Assembly (NCBI GenBank): GCA_964420035.1
Contig: CAYQQR010000079.1
Span: forward strand, 1 to 6,359
Length of the DNA stretch: 6,359 bases
Direction: 5' to 3'
Source: CAYQQR01 sp964420035
Lineage (GTDB): Bacteria > Bacteroidota > Bacteroidia > Bacteroidales > SM23-62
A program made the translations under genes and the position numbers. Below the pieces are notes generated by a model. The model was not told the DNA's origin, searched no databases, and saw only the letters and a program-made list of their open reading frames with translations. Of the stretch, positions 4,506 through 6,359 are shown one piece after another. Position 1 is the first letter of the stretch. Every line of letters starts with the position of its first letter.

Positions 4506-6263
4506 CTATTCCTGCTCTATTCCCAACTCCTGGATAATCCTGCCAATCCGTTCATTCAGCTTATCTTCCACCTTCCCGAACGTTTCCCGGGAGGGAAGTT
4601 TATCTTTCACGCTGAAATAGAACTTTATTTTGGGTTCGGTGCCCGAGGGGCGCATGGAGACCTTTGTACCTGCTTCGGTGATAAACTGTAAGACGTTCGA
4701 TTTGGGCAGTTCAATCTCTTCTTCTTTCCCTTCCGGTAAATGCAGTGCTTTGCTGCTTTGGTAATCCATGACCCATGTTACCGGCGATCCGGCCAGTTTT
4801 TCGGGTGGTCCGGACCTGAAATTCTGCATCATCTCACTTATTTCTTTCTCGCCGGCCTGTCCTTCCCGGTATACCGAGATCAGTCTTTCCAGGTAAAAAT
4901 GATGCTCGGTATAAATATCCAGCAGCAGTTCGAAAAGCGATTTACCCTGGTCCCTGGCCCATGCCGCGATCTCGGCGATCATGGCACAGCTGGCCACGGC
5001 ATCTTTGTCCCGGGTTTCTTCTCCGATCATGTAACCGTAGCTTTCTTCCCCGCCACCGATAAATTTCTCTTTTCCTTCCCGGTTTTTAATGATCTCGGCA
5101 ATGTATTTAAAACCTGTTAATACATGATAATGTTTCACTTTAAAATGGTCCGCGATCTCGGTAAGGAGCTCACTGGTAACGATGGTTTTACAAATGTATT
5201 CCTTGCCGGTTAGTTTACCCAGGTCGGCGTGTCTTTTCAGCAGGTAATAGGTGAGTAATGCTGCGGTTTGGTTCCCATTCAGCAAACGGAGCTTTTCATG
5301 ATGATCCCTGATGGCAATGCCTACCCGGTCCCCATCCGGATCGGTTCCCATCACCAGGTCGGCCCCGACTTTGTTGGCTTTTTCCAGGGCCAGGTTGAGG
5401 GCTGCCGATTCCTCCGGATTTGGGGAGTGTACCGTGGGAAAGTTTCCGTCCGGCACATCCTGCCTGGGAACATTATATGTCTGGTTAAAGCCAAGATGTT
5501 TGAGGGTCATGGGGATGAGCTTGACCCCGGTACCATGGATCGGGGTATAAACAATCTTGATGTCCCGATGTTTTTCTATGACATCCGGGGAAAGCGAGAG
5601 CCCCTTGATCATATCCATGTATTGCTTGTCGAAGTCCTCGCCGATGAGGGTGATGTTTTTACCGGATCCGTTAAACTTTACCTCTTCGATACTCTTAATC
5701 TTCTGGGCCTCCCGGATGATGTTCTTGTCATGCGGGGGAACCACCTGACCACCGTCTTCCCAGTAGGCTTTGAATCCATTGTATTCCTTAGGGTTGTGTG
5801 ATGCAGTAATTACGATACCGCTTTGACAATTGAATTGTCGTATGGCATAGGAAAGCTCCGGAGTCGGACGCAGATCATCGAAGAGGATGACCTTGATGCC
5901 ATTGGCAGAAAGCACCCCGGCAGCGGTCTCTGCAAAGCTGCGGCTATTGTTCCTGTTGTCGTGGGCAATAGCCACCTTTATTGTTTCCAGGTTGTTGAAA
6001 CATTCCTTAAGGTAGTTGCACAGACCCTGTGTAGCCATCGCGGTGGTATACTTGTTCATGCGATTGGTTCCCGGTCCCATTTTGCCACGAAGGCCACCGG
6101 TCCCAAACTCAAGGTCCTTATAAAAGGCGTCGACCAGTTCGTCCTGTTTGTCTTCGTCTTCAAGTAGTTCCTTGACCAGTTCACGGGTTTCATCGTCATA
6201 TTTAGGATCCAGCCATTTTTGGGCTTTTTCTTTAATTTTTTTTAAGACTTTAGGATCGGTCAT
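4506..6263 (-). CDS. Phospho-sugar mutase (phosphoglucomutase/phosphomannomutase family)
   Basis: This cytoplasmic enzyme of the alpha-D-phosphohexomutase superfamily moves a phosphate between C1 and C6 of a hexose (glucose or mannose), linking glycolysis to nucleotide-sugar and polysaccharide synthesis. The 585-residue length fits the long PGM2-like branch. All four domain signatures are present: FGTGGLRGKMG (53-63), the active-site loop TASHNP with phosphorylated S155 (153-158), the Mg2+ loop DPDGDR (308-313), the sugar-binding loop GGGEESYG (403-410) and the phosphate-binding loop RPSGTEPK (538-545). No catalytic residue is missing. Sequence alone does not tell whether glucose, mannose or pentose phosphate is preferred, so I give no gene symbol. 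The ATG follows an A/T-rich leader with no Shine-Dalgarno sequence, typical of Bacteroidota. The lysine-rich N-terminus (KVLKKIKEKAQKWL) is normal for this branch. The TAG stop runs straight into a heptamer array. Confidence 0.95.
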   Translation of the reverse strand: MTDPKVLKKIKEKAQKWLDPKYDDETRELVKELLEDEDKQDELVDAFYKDLEFGTGGLRGKMGPGTNRMNKYTTAMATQGLCNYLKECFNNLETIKVAIAHDNRNNSRSFAETAAGVLSANGIKVILFDDLRPTPELSYAIRQFNCQSGIVITASHNPKEYNGFKAYWEDGGQVVPPHDKNIIREAQKIKSIEEVKFNGSGKNITLIGEDFDKQYMDMIKGLSLSPDVIEKHRDIKIVYTPIHGTGVKLIPMTLKHLGFNQTYNVPRQDVPDGNFPTVHSPNPEESAALNLALEKANKVGADLVMGTDPDGDRVGIAIRDHHEKLRLLNGNQTAALLTYYLLKRHADLGKLTGKEYICKTIVTSELLTEIADHFKVKHYHVLTGFKYIAEIIKNREGKEKFIGGGEESYGYMIGEETRDKDAVASCAMIAEIAAWARDQGKSLFELLLDIYTEHHFYLERLISVYREGQAGEKEISEMMQNFRSGPPEKLAGSPVTWVMDYQSSKALHLPEGKEEEIELPKSNVLQFITEAGTKVSMRPSGTEPKIKFYFSVKDKLPSRETFGKVEDKLNERIGRIIQELGIEQE

Positions 6264-6283
6264 GTTTTAATAATTACGGATTG

Positions 6284-6291
6284 CGAATTTA
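6284..6291 (-). promoter_or_regulatory. Possible promoter -7 box (TAAATTCG) of the mutase gene, formed by the heptamer array
   Basis: The minus strand reads TAAATTCG, one mismatch from TAnnTTTG, ending 20 bases before the mutase ATG. That spacing resembles the other two predicted promoters in the window. The box is made mostly of one unit of the GAATTTA array, so the match may be coincidental. No -33 element is clear. Confidence 0.3.
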
Positions 6292-6305
6292 GAATTTAGT
6301 ATTTA
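6285..6305. repeat. Heptamer array, GAATTTA-type, three units upstream of the mutase gene
   Basis: The units are GAATTTA, GAATTTA and GTATTTA, followed by a decayed GAATCAC at 6306-6312. It has the same period as the other heptamer arrays but an A/T-rich unit. It lies 21 bases upstream of the mutase ATG, so it falls in the promoter region. The rest of the right edge (6313-6359) shows nothing I can name. Confidence 0.75.
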
Positions 6306-6359
6306 GAATCACTACTGTCCGGGTAAATCGCAAGATAACTAAATGATTCTTGCCAGATC

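Noticed and set aside
3972..4508. Insertion sequence with terminal inverted repeats enclosing yjbQ
   Set aside because: There is no transposase, yjbQ is a housekeeping-type gene, and the arms are tandem heptamers rather than transposon ends. The inverted arrangement itself is kept as a finding.
5268..5801. Plus-strand open frame of 177 codons opposite the mutase gene
   Set aside because: The opposite strand encodes intact catalytic motifs of the mutase; this frame has no family features and mirrors the codon pattern of the real gene.
6330..6353. Inverted repeat GCAAGA ... TCTTGC with a 12-base spacer near the right edge
   Set aside because: Six-base arms with a long spacer occur often by chance, and there is no T-run or recognised operator to support a terminator or binding site.

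Overview
The window looks like a piece of a Bacteroidota chromosome, probably from the Bacteroidales or a nearby order. Three things suggest this: a DUF3822-type protein (a family I know essentially from Bacteroidota) overlapping rsmD; sites matching the Bacteroidota -7 promoter box TAnnTTTG; and gene starts without Shine-Dalgarno sequences. I see no rRNA, tRNA, CRISPR array, insertion sequence or prophage gene. The gene content is mostly housekeeping; the unusual part is a set of short tandem repeats at the gene boundaries.

Layout. Positions 1-200 are dominated by three different short tandem arrays (8, 8 and 7 bp periods). The 3' end of a truncated saccharopine dehydrogenase-like gene (minus strand, 86-445) runs into them. 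Next comes a compact minus-strand operon, read right to left: a single-pass membrane protein with a pseudopilin-like segment (1848-2477), a DUF3822 protein (985-1836), the 16S rRNA methyltransferase gene rsmD (458-994, TTG start inside the end of the DUF3822 gene) and the broken dehydrogenase. A divergent region at 2478-2558 separates this operon from a plus-strand RecD/Dda-like SF1 helicase (2559-3974). A YjbQ-family gene (4015-4434) and a full-length phosphoglucomutase/phosphomannomutase-family gene (4506-6263) follow, both on the minus strand. The last 96 bases are the upstream region of the mutase and hold a fourth type of short array.

Function. The genes cover ribosome maturation (rsmD), DNA processing (helicase), sugar-phosphate interconversion (mutase) and a small YjbQ enzyme of uncertain role. 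The membrane protein and DUF3822 pair is the least understood part and may act as one module. The most notable structural observation is that the helicase and the mutase end in the same TAG stop codon, each followed immediately by the same heptamer array. Together these form a 24-bp inverted repeat (23 of 24 positions match) enclosing yjbQ.

Start sites. I moved three starts inward from the longest open frames. For the membrane protein and yjbQ, the longer frame begins at a TTG that is actually the end of a TAnnTTTG promoter box. For the helicase, the ATG at 2559 fits the start of the recognisable domain better than the TTG at 2523.
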